A DNA stretch of 9,769 bases, from the NCBI GenBank assembly GCA_946408295.1, contig CAMJRT010000031.1, positions 1 through 9,769 on the forward strand. The letters run 5' to 3'. Shown here in pieces: positions 1 to 6,628 of the stretch. Source of the stretch: an uncultured Bacteroidales bacterium. GTDB lineage: Bacteria > Bacteroidota > Bacteroidia > Bacteroidales > UBA932. Position numbers and translations under genes: made by a program. The notes under the pieces are model-generated. The model was not told the origin of the DNA. It saw only the letters and a program-made list of their open reading frames with translations, and ran no database searches. Within the stretch, counting starts at the first letter, position 1, and each line of letters begins with the position of its first letter.

Positions 1-65
1 AATTTGGCGCAGATAATTGACGATACAAAAATCCCTAATATGGTGCTCATTTTAGAAAAAAGATT

Positions 66-73
66 TATATTTG
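66..73 (+). promoter_or_regulatory. -7 promoter element for the 97-1644 gene
   Basis: TATATTTG is an exact match to the Bacteroidota -7 consensus TAnnTTTG and lies 23 bases before the first ATG at 97, in an A/T-rich leader. No good TTTG -33 element is found about 19 bases upstream, so the promoter is supported by the -7 box alone. Bases 1-65 hold nothing else that I recognise. Confidence 0.5.
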
Positions 74-96
74 CAGATAAGGCTAATTTTATATAA

Positions 97-1644
97 ATGA
101 TGCGTTATCCGATAGGCATACAGGACTTCGAGAAAATCCGCAAAGGCGGCTACGTCTATGTGGACAAGACTGAGCAGATCTACAAAATGGCAGAGACTGG
201 CGGATATTGCTTTCTCAGCCGCCCCCGTCGTTTTGGCAAGAGTCTGCTTGTCTCTACGATGGAAGCCTACTTCAGCGGCAGGAAAGAGTTGTTCAACGGT
301 CTCGCCATTGCCGAATTGGAAAAAGACTGGGTTCAGTATCCGGTGCTACGATTTGACTTGACTGGCAAGAGTTATACGAGTCCTGACGCCGTCAACGAAG
401 CCATCGGCGCCCAGTTGTTTAATCTGGAATACAAATACAAAGTAAACACTATTGGTAATGCAATCGACACGCGTTTCCAGTCTTTAATTGACGCCGTATA
501 CGCCAAAACCGGCCTTCCGGTTGTCATCCTTATTGACGAGTATGACAAGCCCATTGTTGACAACTTGCTTGACGAAGAACTGGCCGACATTTTCCGCAAC
601 CAGCTTCAGGGCTTCTATAGCGTGATGAAGGCGAAGGATGCCTACATCAAATTCGGCTTCCTTACCGGCGTAACCAAGATTGGCAAACTGAGCGTCTTCA
701 GTGGCCTGAACAACCTCAAAGACATATCGATGGATATCCGTTATGCGGACATTTGCGGTATCTCGGAAGTGGACTTGAAAAAGTATTTCGGCGAGAGTGT
801 CAAAGAATTGGCCGAGGCGAACGACTTATCCGAGCAAGATTGCTACGAACGGCTTGCACAGATGTATGACGGGTATCATTTTTGTGAAAATGCTCCTGGA
901 ATGTACAATCCCTTCAGCCTGCTCAACACCTTCGATTGTCTGCAATTCCGCAAATACTGGTTCTCTACCGGCACACCTTCGTTCCTGGTACGCTTCCTGA
1001 TGAGCGGCAACTACAATCTGGATAAGGTTTCCGGTGTTAAGGCCTCTCCTTCCATTTTATTGGGCGTGAATGCCAGCAAACCGAACGCTATCACTCTGCT
1101 CTATCAGACTGGCTACCTGACCATCAGCGGCTATGACAAGAGAATGGACATCTACACGCTGGACTATCCCAATAAAGAGGTGGAAGATGGTTTTGTAGAA
1201 TCTCTCAGTGAATTCTACACCCCCATCCAGCAGAAACCGGAAACATTCTCCGTCTACAGCTTTGTTGAGGATATCACTTCCGGCAACGTAGAAATGCTCA
1301 TGCGCCGTTTCACGGCTTTTTTCGCCGATATGGACTATCAGATTCAGAGAGACGCAGAGTTATACTTCCAGAATACGATGTATGTGATGCTCAAGTTGAT
1401 GGGGCAAATGGTTCAAGTGGAGCGCCACACCTCCAACGGCCGCATCGACGTGCTCATCCAGACAAATCAATACGTCTATATCATTGAACTCAAGCGCGAC
1501 CAGAACCCTGACGACGCCTTGGACCAAATTGACCAAAAGGGTTACGACTGGCCCTTCCAGGCCGACGGCCGCAAGGTTTTCAAGATAGGGGCTAACTTCT
1601 CCACCCAAAACCGCCGCCTCGAAGGCTGGAAAGTGGAGAAATAA
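97..1644 (+). CDS. AAA-ATPase-like protein with C-terminal PD-(D/E)XK nuclease-like domain (DUF1703 family)
   Basis: This 515-residue protein has the full architecture of the AAA-ATPase-like/DUF1703 family, which is abundant and often multicopy in Bacteroidales and has no settled function. The N-terminus PIGIQDFEKIR...YVDKT (residues 5-25) is the family signature. A Walker A-type loop RPRRFGKSL lies at 42-50 and Walker B VVILIDEYDKP at 142-152, with acidic residues D147 and E148. The segment FLTGVTKIGKLSVFSGLNNL (188-207) follows as the sensor region. The C-terminus GRIDVLI...YIIELKRD (448-468) gives a PD-(D/E)XK core with D451, E464 and K466, followed by Q477 and Y483. Both ATPase and nuclease residues look intact, so it is not obviously decayed. 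Two ATG codons (97 and 100) lie in tandem, and the second (MRYPIGIQ) fits family starts equally well. It is a single-gene unit, convergent with clpB. Family assignment is firm; DNA cleavage is an inference from the motif. Confidence 0.93.
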   Translation: MMRYPIGIQDFEKIRKGGYVYVDKTEQIYKMAETGGYCFLSRPRRFGKSLLVSTMEAYFSGRKELFNGLAIAELEKDWVQYPVLRFDLTGKSYTSPDAVNEAIGAQLFNLEYKYKVNTIGNAIDTRFQSLIDAVYAKTGLPVVILIDEYDKPIVDNLLDEELADIFRNQLQGFYSVMKAKDAYIKFGFLTGVTKIGKLSVFSGLNNLKDISMDIRYADICGISEVDLKKYFGESVKELAEANDLSEQDCYERLAQMYDGYHFCENAPGMYNPFSLLNTFDCLQFRKYWFSTGTPSFLVRFLMSGNYNLDKVSGVKASPSILLGVNASKPNAITLLYQTGYLTISGYDKRMDIYTLDYPNKEVEDGFVESLSEFYTPIQQKPETFSVYSFVEDITSGNVEMLMRRFTAFFADMDYQIQRDAELYFQNTMYVMLKLMGQMVQVERHTSNGRIDVLIQTNQYVYIIELKRDQNPDDALDQIDQKGYDWPFQADGRKVFKIGANFSTQNRRLEGWKVEK

Positions 1645-1647
1645 AAC

Positions 1648-1677
1648 AAAAAAGCCCGGTCGAGCCGGGCTTTTTTT
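1648..1677. terminator. Bidirectional intrinsic terminator between convergent genes
   Basis: A run of A, GCCCGG, a 5-base loop TCGAG, CCGGGC and a run of T form a G/C-rich stem flanked by A and T tracts, so it works as a terminator on either strand. It starts 3 bases after the stop at 1644, and its T tract overlaps the complement of the clpB stop codon (1676-1678). It separates the DUF1703-family gene from the convergent clpB. Confidence 0.9.
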
Positions 1678-3721
1678 ATGTAAGTTTGATTTCCCCGTTC
1701 TGCATCGTGACGGTGATGACGCTGTCGCGGTGGACGCTGCCGTCGAGCAGGGCGGTCGCGATGCGGTTGATAAGTTCCCGCTGCAACAGCCGTTTGATGG
1801 GACGGGCACCGTACTGCGGGTCGTATCCCTTGTCGCTCAGGTATTCGTCGAACGCGTCGGTAAATACGATGCGGATGCCGCTTTCGTCCAGTTTGCGCGC
1901 CAGGTCCGCTTCCTGAATGTGCAGAATCTCCAGGATATCCTGCTTGGTCAGCGCGGAGAAAGTGATGATTTCATCGATACGGTTGAGGAATTCCGGACGC
2001 ATCGCGGCCTTGAGTTCTTCTTCCTTGAGGTTGGAAGTCATAATCAGAATCGTGTTCTTGAAGTCCACCGTCCGGCCCTTGTTGTCGGTCAGACGACCGT
2101 CGTCCAGCACCTGCAACAGAATATTGAACACGTCCGGATGGGCTTTCTCAATCTCGTCCAGCAGCACCACGGAATAGGGTTTGCGGCGGACGGCTTCGGT
2201 CAACTGACCGCCCTCATCGTAGCCCACATATCCCGGAGGCGCACCGACCAGCCGGCTGACGGAGTGCCGCTCTTGGTACTCGCTCATATCGATACGGGTG
2301 ATCATATTCTCATCATTGAACAGAAACTCCGCCAGAGCCTTGGCCAGTTCGGTCTTACCCACACCGGTCGAACCCATAAAGAGGAAGGAACCGATGGGCC
2401 GTTTCTCGTTCTGCAGGCCGGCCCGGCTGCGACGGACGGCGTTGCTCACGGCGGCGATGGCCTCATTCTGGCCGACCACGCGCTTGTGCAACTGGTCCTC
2501 CATTTTCAGGAGTTTGTCCTTCTCACTTTCCAGCATCTTGCTCACGGGAATGCCCGTCCACTTGGCCACGACTTCGGCGATATCCTCGGGCGTGACGGCC
2601 TCGGTGATAATCGGGTCCTTGATGGAAGCCTGGCGCGCGGAGAGCGTCTCAATCTCCTTCTGCACCTGCGCCAGACGGCCGTAACGGATTTCCGCCACCT
2701 TGCCGTAGTCGCCCTGACGCTCGGCGTTCTTGGCCTCGATCTGCATATCTTCCATCGACTGTCGGGCCTTCTGCAAAGCGGCCACAATCTCCTTTTCTTC
2801 GTTCCAGCGCTTCATCAAGGCGCCCTTCCGCTCGCGCAGGTCTTTCAATTCATTATCGATTTTGTCCTGCTTGGCGCTCACGCCTTCGCGCCTGACGGCC
2901 GCCTTCTCGATTTCCTTCTGACGGATGGCACTCTCCAACTCGGCGATGGGTTCCGGCACGGAATTCATCTCCAGGCGCAGTTTGGAGGCGGCCTCATCCA
3001 CCAGGTCGATGGCCTTGTCGGGCAGGAAACGGGAGGTGATGTACCGGTGCGACAGTTCCACGGCGGCAATCAGGGCATCGTCCTCGATGCGCACTTTGTG
3101 GTGATTCTCATACTTCTCTTTCAGGCCCCGCATAATGGCGATGCTCTCTTCGGGCGAAGGTTCGTCCACCATCACCATCTGGAAACGGCGCTCCAGCGCC
3201 TTGTCGCTTTCGAAATACTTCTGGTATTCGTCGAGCGTCGTCGAACCGATGGTTCGCAGTTCACCCCGGGCCAGCGCCGGCTTGAGGATATTGGAAGCAT
3301 CCATCGCGCCCGAACTACGGCCCGCACCGACCAGGGTATGAATCTCATCGATGAACAGAATAATCTGCCCGTCGCTTTCCACCACCTCCTTGACGACGCC
3401 TTTGAGCCTTTCCTCAAACTCACCCTGGTATTTGGCGCCCGCAATCAGGGCACCCAGGTCCAGAGAGTAAATGCGTTTGCTCTTGAGGTTCTCGGGCACC
3501 TGCCCGTCGACGATTTTCTGGGCAATCCCTTCGCTGATAGCCGTCTTACCCACACCGGGTTCGCCGACCAGGATGGGGTTGTTCTTGGTCCTTCGAGACA
3601 AAATCTGAAGCACCCTCCGAATCTCGTCATCACGGCCGATGACGGGATCCAACTTGCCCTGAGAAGCCCTCTCGCAGAGGTTCACGGCAAATTTCTGAAG
3701 ATTTTCCAATTTGTTTTCCAT
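1676..3721 (-). CDS. clpB: ClpB-type HSP100 disaggregase lacking the N-terminal domain
   Basis: This is an ATP-driven ring chaperone that threads aggregated proteins with DnaK. Counting from the chosen start (681 aa), D1 has Walker A GEPGVGKT (53-60), pore-loop Tyr98 in AKYQGEFE, Walker B FIDEIH with D125/E126 and the Arg pair R178-R179. A complete ClpB-type coiled-coil M domain spans about 250-372, which excludes ClpA and ClpC. D2 has Walker A GSTGVGKT (450-457), pore loop GYVGYDEGG (Tyr498), Walker [10 protein letters not shown] (D522/E523), sensor-1 N564, the RPEFLNRID finger (R581) and sensor-2 GAR (R640). E. coli ClpB is 857 aa; here the protein begins just before [20 protein letters not shown], where D1 starts, so the roughly 150-residue N-domain is absent. 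About 25 residues are also missing after sensor 1 of D2. The start at 3721 is chosen because AAGGAAAAAGAT precedes it; an in-frame ATG at 3790 would add 23 residues unlike any ClpB. All catalytic residues are kept, so it should be active. Confidence 0.95.
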   Translation of the reverse strand: MENKLENLQKFAVNLCERASQGKLDPVIGRDDEIRRVLQILSRRTKNNPILVGEPGVGKTAISEGIAQKIVDGQVPENLKSKRIYSLDLGALIAGAKYQGEFEERLKGVVKEVVESDGQIILFIDEIHTLVGAGRSSGAMDASNILKPALARGELRTIGSTTLDEYQKYFESDKALERRFQMVMVDEPSPEESIAIMRGLKEKYENHHKVRIEDDALIAAVELSHRYITSRFLPDKAIDLVDEAASKLRLEMNSVPEPIAELESAIRQKEIEKAAVRREGVSAKQDKIDNELKDLRERKGALMKRWNEEKEIVAALQKARQSMEDMQIEAKNAERQGDYGKVAEIRYGRLAQVQKEIETLSARQASIKDPIITEAVTPEDIAEVVAKWTGIPVSKMLESEKDKLLKMEDQLHKRVVGQNEAIAAVSNAVRRSRAGLQNEKRPIGSFLFMGSTGVGKTELAKALAEFLFNDENMITRIDMSEYQERHSVSRLVGAPPGYVGYDEGGQLTEAVRRKPYSVVLLDEIEKAHPDVFNILLQVLDDGRLTDNKGRTVDFKNTILIMTSNLKEEELKAAMRPEFLNRIDEIITFSALTKQDILEILHIQEADLARKLDESGIRIVFTDAFDEYLSDKGYDPQYGARPIKRLLQRELINRIATALLDGSVHRDSVITVTMQNGEIKLT

Positions 3722-3801
3722 ATCTTTTTCCTTTTTATTATCATCCGTTCGAACCACCGGCATCCATCCCGCAGGACTTCCGGTGCTCAAAGAGGACAGG
3801 T

Positions 3802-3841
3802 CAAAAGATATTCCACGCGGAAAATGCTGACAAAATGTCAG
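3802..3841 (-). promoter_or_regulatory. Candidate clpB promoter with palindromic operator over the -33 element
   Basis: On the minus strand, TTTG (complement of 3831-3834) is followed after 20 bases by TATCTTTTG (complement of 3802-3810). This resembles the Bacteroidota TTTG/TAnnTTTG promoter with one extra base in the -7 box. The -33 TTTG lies inside the perfect palindrome CTGACA-AAA-TGTCAG (3827-3841), the placement expected of a repressor operator. It would give a leader of about 75 bases before the clpB start at 3721. The binding protein is not known from the sequence, and the palindrome is unlike CIRCE. The operator role is inference. Confidence 0.5.
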
Positions 3842-3853
3842 TTTTCCGCGTGG
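3813..3853 (-). terminator. Long hairpin between secG and clpB, possible secG terminator
   Basis: CCACGCGGAAAA (3813-3824) pairs perfectly with TTTTCCGCGTGG (3842-3853), and CTGACA/TGTCAG pairs inside it, giving an 18-base-pair stem with a 2-base TG bulge and a 3-base loop. It begins 21 bases after the secG stop, so it could end the lptE-secG operon. On the secG strand the stem is followed by AATATCTTTTGA, a poor T tract, so termination may be incomplete with read-through into clpB. It contains the operator candidate described for the clpB promoter. Confidence 0.6.
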
Positions 3854-3874
3854 ATCAGGGAAAGAAAAACCGGA

Positions 3875-4249
3875 TTACTCGGCGGGAGTCGTGGCAGCGC
3901 CCTCTCCGGGAAGCGTGGCAGCACCGTCGGCCGGGGTGCTGGGAGCCTCGAACTCAGGAAGTTGGCTGGAAGAGATATTCTCTACTTCGTTGGTGATGTC
4001 TTCGCCGGACTTGCCGGACTTGCCGGTCGTGAAAGAGGCGATTACCGTAATGACGAAAATAACGACGACCAGGCCCCAGGTGATTTTTTCGAGAATGTCA
4101 GCGGTCTGACGCACGCCGAAAGTCTGGTTGCCGGCCGTGAAGTTGCTGGCCAATCCGCCGCCTTTACCATTCTGGAGCAAGACGACGAGCGTAAGCAGAA
4201 CGCTGGCTATCAGCGCAATGACCGTAAGGATAATAAATAAGGTGTTCAT
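3875..4249 (-). CDS. secG: Preprotein translocase subunit SecG
   Basis: SecG is the small accessory subunit of the SecYEG channel in the inner membrane and assists SecA-driven export. The 124-residue product has the two-helix plan: TM1 at about 2-25, the conserved segment from QNGKGGGLASNF through FGVRQTADILEKITW (26-58), and TM2 at about 59-73. The tail of about 50 residues is rich in Pro, Ala, Ser and Glu. It begins with GKSGKSG, encoded by a 9-base tandem repeat (4004-4030), and ends in PADGAATLPGEGAATTPAE. Low-complexity tails of this kind are not unusual for Bacteroidota SecG. The start lies 3 bases after the stop of the preceding TPR-like gene, so it is translated from the same operon as lptE. 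A hairpin follows 21 bases after its stop. Confidence 0.95.
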   Translation of the reverse strand: MNTLFIILTVIALIASVLLTLVVLLQNGKGGGLASNFTAGNQTFGVRQTADILEKITWGLVVVIFVITVIASFTTGKSGKSGEDITNEVENISSSQLPEFEAPSTPADGAATLPGEGAATTPAE

Positions 4250-4252
4250 ATC

Positions 4253-4780
4253 TTAACTTTTTAATTTTTCAATAAGGGATGCAAAGTAAGCACTTTTTTC
4301 GGGATATGCCAAAATAAGTTTCTCATAAATCTCTTTTGCCTGGGCAAAATACCCTTGGCTCGCATAGATTTGCGCAAGGGTTTCGGTCACGAATTCCAGG
4401 GAAAGCGCCTCGGCGGCTTCCTTCTCGGGCTCCGGGCGGACCGGGGCCTCGGAACGGTTCCGGAACAGATCATCCTCCTCCCGCCTGACTTTATCATATT
4501 CTTCGCGTGTGAAGAAGTCGCCTCCGGGAACCCGCCGGGGTTTTTCGGGAGCGGGTGCAACAGGCGCACTCATCGTGGGAGACAACAAGGGTGCTACAAA
4601 AGGACGGAGCAAAGCGGCATCGCCTATATGCATCAGCATACGGGACAATTCTTCGCGGGACCATCCGCCCTCCTTGACCAGGCGACGGGCCAGTTCCATA
4701 CGGGCGGACGCAAACCACGGGAAACTGCTCACCAGACCCGAAAGTTGCCCCATACTGAGTTTGTCCACTTGTTTTTCCAT
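4253..4780 (-). CDS. TPR-like protein between lptE and secG
   Basis: A 175-residue, probably cytoplasmic protein with no signal peptide or membrane segment. The C-terminal part (about 128-173), with LAQIYASQGYFAQAKEIYEK followed by a second helix, fits a single tetratricopeptide-type helical hairpin. The N-terminal part (9-60), including LVSSFPWFASARMELARRL, is helical. The middle (about 66-125) is Pro- and charge-rich and probably disordered. I recall a gene of this size and shape at the same place, between lptE and secG, in many Bacteroidales. Its role is unknown; a scaffold or adaptor function is only suggested by the TPR. Spacing is 4 bases from lptE and 3 bases to secG, so it is translated as part of one operon. 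Confidence 0.85.
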   Translation of the reverse strand: MEKQVDKLSMGQLSGLVSSFPWFASARMELARRLVKEGGWSREELSRMLMHIGDAALLRPFVAPLLSPTMSAPVAPAPEKPRRVPGGDFFTREEYDKVRREEDDLFRNRSEAPVRPEPEKEAAEALSLEFVTETLAQIYASQGYFAQAKEIYEKLILAYPEKSAYFASLIEKLKS

Positions 4781-4784
4781 CCGA

Positions 4785-5297
4785 TTACCAATTGGCTACG
4801 GCCGCATTGAAGATATCCTCGACCAATTTCTCAATAATTTCCTCGCACAAGGTGCTCTCTACTGCATCCAGCGAATTCTGAGAATCATAATCCGCATAGG
4901 CGGAAAAAGATTTTTCCCAATCGTCTTCGCTGTGTTTGTGGTTGGTAAAATAAGCCTTGACCGTCACTGTCAATCGGTTCTGGGCCGCTACCTCACCCGC
5001 CGTCACCGCCATCGGCTTGACGTCATAGCCGGTGATGTCGGCGGAAAGTTCCAAATCGCCATTTTCTTCCACTTGTTCCAGGCGCGTGAGTTTCTGGAAT
5101 TTGTCGCGCATCGCTTCCGTGAGATCATTGCTGAGCGCAGGATTGACGCGCAGGGCCTTGTATTCAAAATAATGGATGGCGACGGTCTGCACATCGGGCT
5201 GGATGGAGGTTCCGGTAAAGGAATAAATGCCGCACGAAACGGCCATCAAAGCCGTCAGTATCCAGCACCATCCGGGGAATTTTATTTTTTGTCCCAT
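4785..5297 (-). CDS. lptE: LPS assembly lipoprotein LptE
   Basis: LptE is the outer-membrane lipoprotein that plugs and stabilises the LptD barrel, which delivers LPS to the cell surface. The 170-residue product has a short charged N-terminus, a hydrophobic stretch (about 8-21) and a relaxed lipobox ending at Cys22 (LMAVSC). The mature protein begins CGIYSFTGTSI and has the family's spaced motifs: a Pro-Ala-Leu-Ser segment before LTEAMRDKFQKLTRL (59-73), GDLELSADITGY (80-91), RLTVTVKAYFTN (108-119) and a C-terminal EDIFNAAVANW. No acidic run follows the lipid-bearing Cys, so surface export is not predicted and a periplasmic orientation fits. Its first 16 bases overlap the end of the upstream sigma-54 activator gene in another frame, indicating translational coupling. 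I see no second LPS-transport gene in the window. Confidence 0.93.
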   Translation of the reverse strand: MGQKIKFPGWCWILTALMAVSCGIYSFTGTSIQPDVQTVAIHYFEYKALRVNPALSNDLTEAMRDKFQKLTRLEQVEENGDLELSADITGYDVKPMAVTAGEVAAQNRLTVTVKAYFTNHKHSEDDWEKSFSAYADYDSQNSLDAVESTLCEEIIEKLVEDIFNAAVANW

Positions 5298-6505
5298 AAT
5301 CCCAATTCCATCATTTTACCCAGTTTGCGATACACCGTACGCTCGGATATGCCCAACTCTTCGGCCACTTTGCTGCGGTTGCCCCCGTTACGGAGCATCG
5401 ACTCGCGAATGGCGCGATAGCCCTTGTCTTCGAGAGTGATGGGTTCCATCCCCTCTTCTTCCTGCATTTGCTCCTCCGGCTCCTCCCGGCGGGCGATACG
5501 GCTCTCCTCAAAAGCGGGGGCAGGGGACGGCAGCGCGCTTCCTTGCAGGGCGGCCAGGCGCTGCTTGAGTTGTTCCACCTCCTGCTTGAGCGTCAGGATG
5601 GAACGAATCAACATTTCTTTATCTCCGGGCGAGAAACCGTTTTCCGTCCCTTCGACCACCGCCGGAATGAACTGTCCCTCATCCGAAGGCATATAACGGG
5701 CAAGGGTGACGCTGGTCAGCAAGATGCGTTCCTCCTTGGAAGCCGGGGATACGGGATAGGACTCCATCGTACAGACCCGGTTGGCCACACTGATGAGTTC
5801 CCGGACGTTGCCGGGCCATCTGTAATTTTTGAGCAAGGCTTCGGCATCCCTGGTCAATGAAAGAGAGCGGTATTTGTTGCGCTCGGCGAAATCGATGCAG
5901 AATTGCTTGAACAGCAAAGGAATGTCATCCGGACGGTCGCGCAGCGCAGGAATTTTGAGCGTAATGGTATTGAGGCGGTAATACAAATCCAGACGGAATT
6001 TGTCGCGACTGATGGCGACGCCCAGATCCAGATTGGTGGCCGCGATAATGCGCACATCCGTCTTTTGCACCTTGGACGAACCGACCCGCATAAACTCACC
6101 CTGCTGCAGCACGCGCAGGAGTTGGGCCTGGGTATCTTTGGGCAGTTCTCCGATTTCATCCAGAAAAATGGTTCCGCCGTCCGCTTCTTCGAACCATCCC
6201 TTGCGCGTTTCCACCGCACCGGTGAAAGAACCCCGCTCGTGACCGAACAATTCGCTGTTGACCGTTCCGGTCGGAATGGCACCGCAGTTGACCGGCAGGA
6301 ATTTACGGCTCTTACGGTTGCTGAAATCGTGAATCATACGGGAAAAGACATCTTTCCCCACCCCGCTTTCACCGATAATCAGCACGGGCAAGTCGGTCTT
6401 GGCCACACTCAAAGCCGTACGAATCGCCAAATCCAACTCCGGAGCATTCCCCACAATGCCGTATCGGTTCTTTATATTTTTAATATCCAAGTCTTGGAGG
6501 GCCAT
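5282..6505 (-). CDS. Sigma-54-dependent activator without sensory domain, Fis-type HTH
   Basis: An enhancer-binding ATPase that remodels sigma-54 RNA polymerase. Counting from M1 at 6505 (407 aa), the AAA+ domain starts almost at once (KNRYGIVGNAPEL, 12-24). Walker A GESGVGKD is at 45-52, the sigma-54-contacting loop GSFTGA at 92-97 (Ser in place of the usual Ala), Walker B GGTIFLDEIGE at 110-120, Arg-finger segment RLDLYYRLN at 171-179 and WPGNVREL at 230-237. A coiled, Glu/Gln-rich linker (about 300-352) leads to a Fis-type helix-turn-helix (GNRSKVAEELGISERTVYRK, 375-394). There is no receiver, PAS or GAF domain, as in PspF-like proteins, so control must come from expression or a partner. 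An in-frame ATG at 6541 is rejected because a -7 element (6530-6537) lies inside that extension. First gene of the lptE-secG operon; target promoters are not visible here. Confidence 0.93.
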   Translation of the reverse strand: MALQDLDIKNIKNRYGIVGNAPELDLAIRTALSVAKTDLPVLIIGESGVGKDVFSRMIHDFSNRKSRKFLPVNCGAIPTGTVNSELFGHERGSFTGAVETRKGWFEEADGGTIFLDEIGELPKDTQAQLLRVLQQGEFMRVGSSKVQKTDVRIIAATNLDLGVAISRDKFRLDLYYRLNTITLKIPALRDRPDDIPLLFKQFCIDFAERNKYRSLSLTRDAEALLKNYRWPGNVRELISVANRVCTMESYPVSPASKEERILLTSVTLARYMPSDEGQFIPAVVEGTENGFSPGDKEMLIRSILTLKQEVEQLKQRLAALQGSALPSPAPAFEESRIARREEPEEQMQEEEGMEPITLEDKGYRAIRESMLRNGGNRSKVAEELGISERTVYRKLGKMMELGLWDKK

Positions 6506-6529
6506 TTTTGTTTTCCGGTAAAATTTGTG

Positions 6530-6537
6530 CAAAGATA
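6530..6537 (-). promoter_or_regulatory. -7 promoter element for the sigma-54 activator-lptE-secG operon
   Basis: On the minus strand this is TATCTTTG, an exact TAnnTTTG match. It lies 24 bases upstream of the activator start at 6505, so transcription would begin near 6523, downstream of the alternative ATG at 6541. This decides the start codon. The -33 region is A/T-rich but lacks a clean TTTG. Confidence 0.65.
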
Positions 6538-6557
6538 ACAATAAAAAATTCCATAAA

Positions 6558-6589
6558 TTGTGTTTTTTGCAAAATATTCATTATCTTTG
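6558..6589 (+). promoter_or_regulatory. Promoter of the 6629-8272 lipoprotein gene
   Basis: TATCTTTG (6582-6589) matches TAnnTTTG exactly. A TTGT (6558-6561) sits 20 bases upstream and is a plausible degenerate -33 element. Transcription would start near 6596 and give a leader of about 33 bases, A/T-rich and without a Shine-Dalgarno. The element faces away from the operon promoter at 6530-6537. Confidence 0.65.
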
Positions 6590-6628
6590 CAAACCAAAAG
6601 TGGATATAAACCAATTAATGCTTAAGTA

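Noticed and set aside
1..96. Open frame of 31 codons ending in TAA directly before the ATG at 97, as a possible end of an upstream gene
   Set aside because: It is A/T-rich, matches no family I recognise and contains the -7 promoter element at 66-73. It may be a chance frame in intergenic DNA; sequence to the left would settle it.
3719..3790. Longer clpB start at 3790 (23 extra residues)
   Set aside because: The extra residues resemble no ClpB sequence and no ribosome site precedes that ATG, whereas 3721 has AAGGAAAAAGAT.
4004..4030. 9-base tandem repeat in secG as a possible hypervariable repeat
   Set aside because: Fewer than three copies, in frame, encoding the linker GKSGKSG; too short to suggest phase variation.
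1730..4240. Very long open frame (836 codons) on the plus strand across clpB and secG
   Set aside because: It is antisense to clpB and secG, whose motifs are unmistakable, and its translation is His-, Gln- and Arg-rich without any domain I recognise. The openness comes from the codon choice of the genes opposite, which rarely use codons whose complements are stops.
4509..5420. Open frame of 303 codons on the plus strand over lptE
   Set aside because: It crosses three well-supported minus-strand genes, is rich in Arg and Ile without domain structure, and has no promoter element.
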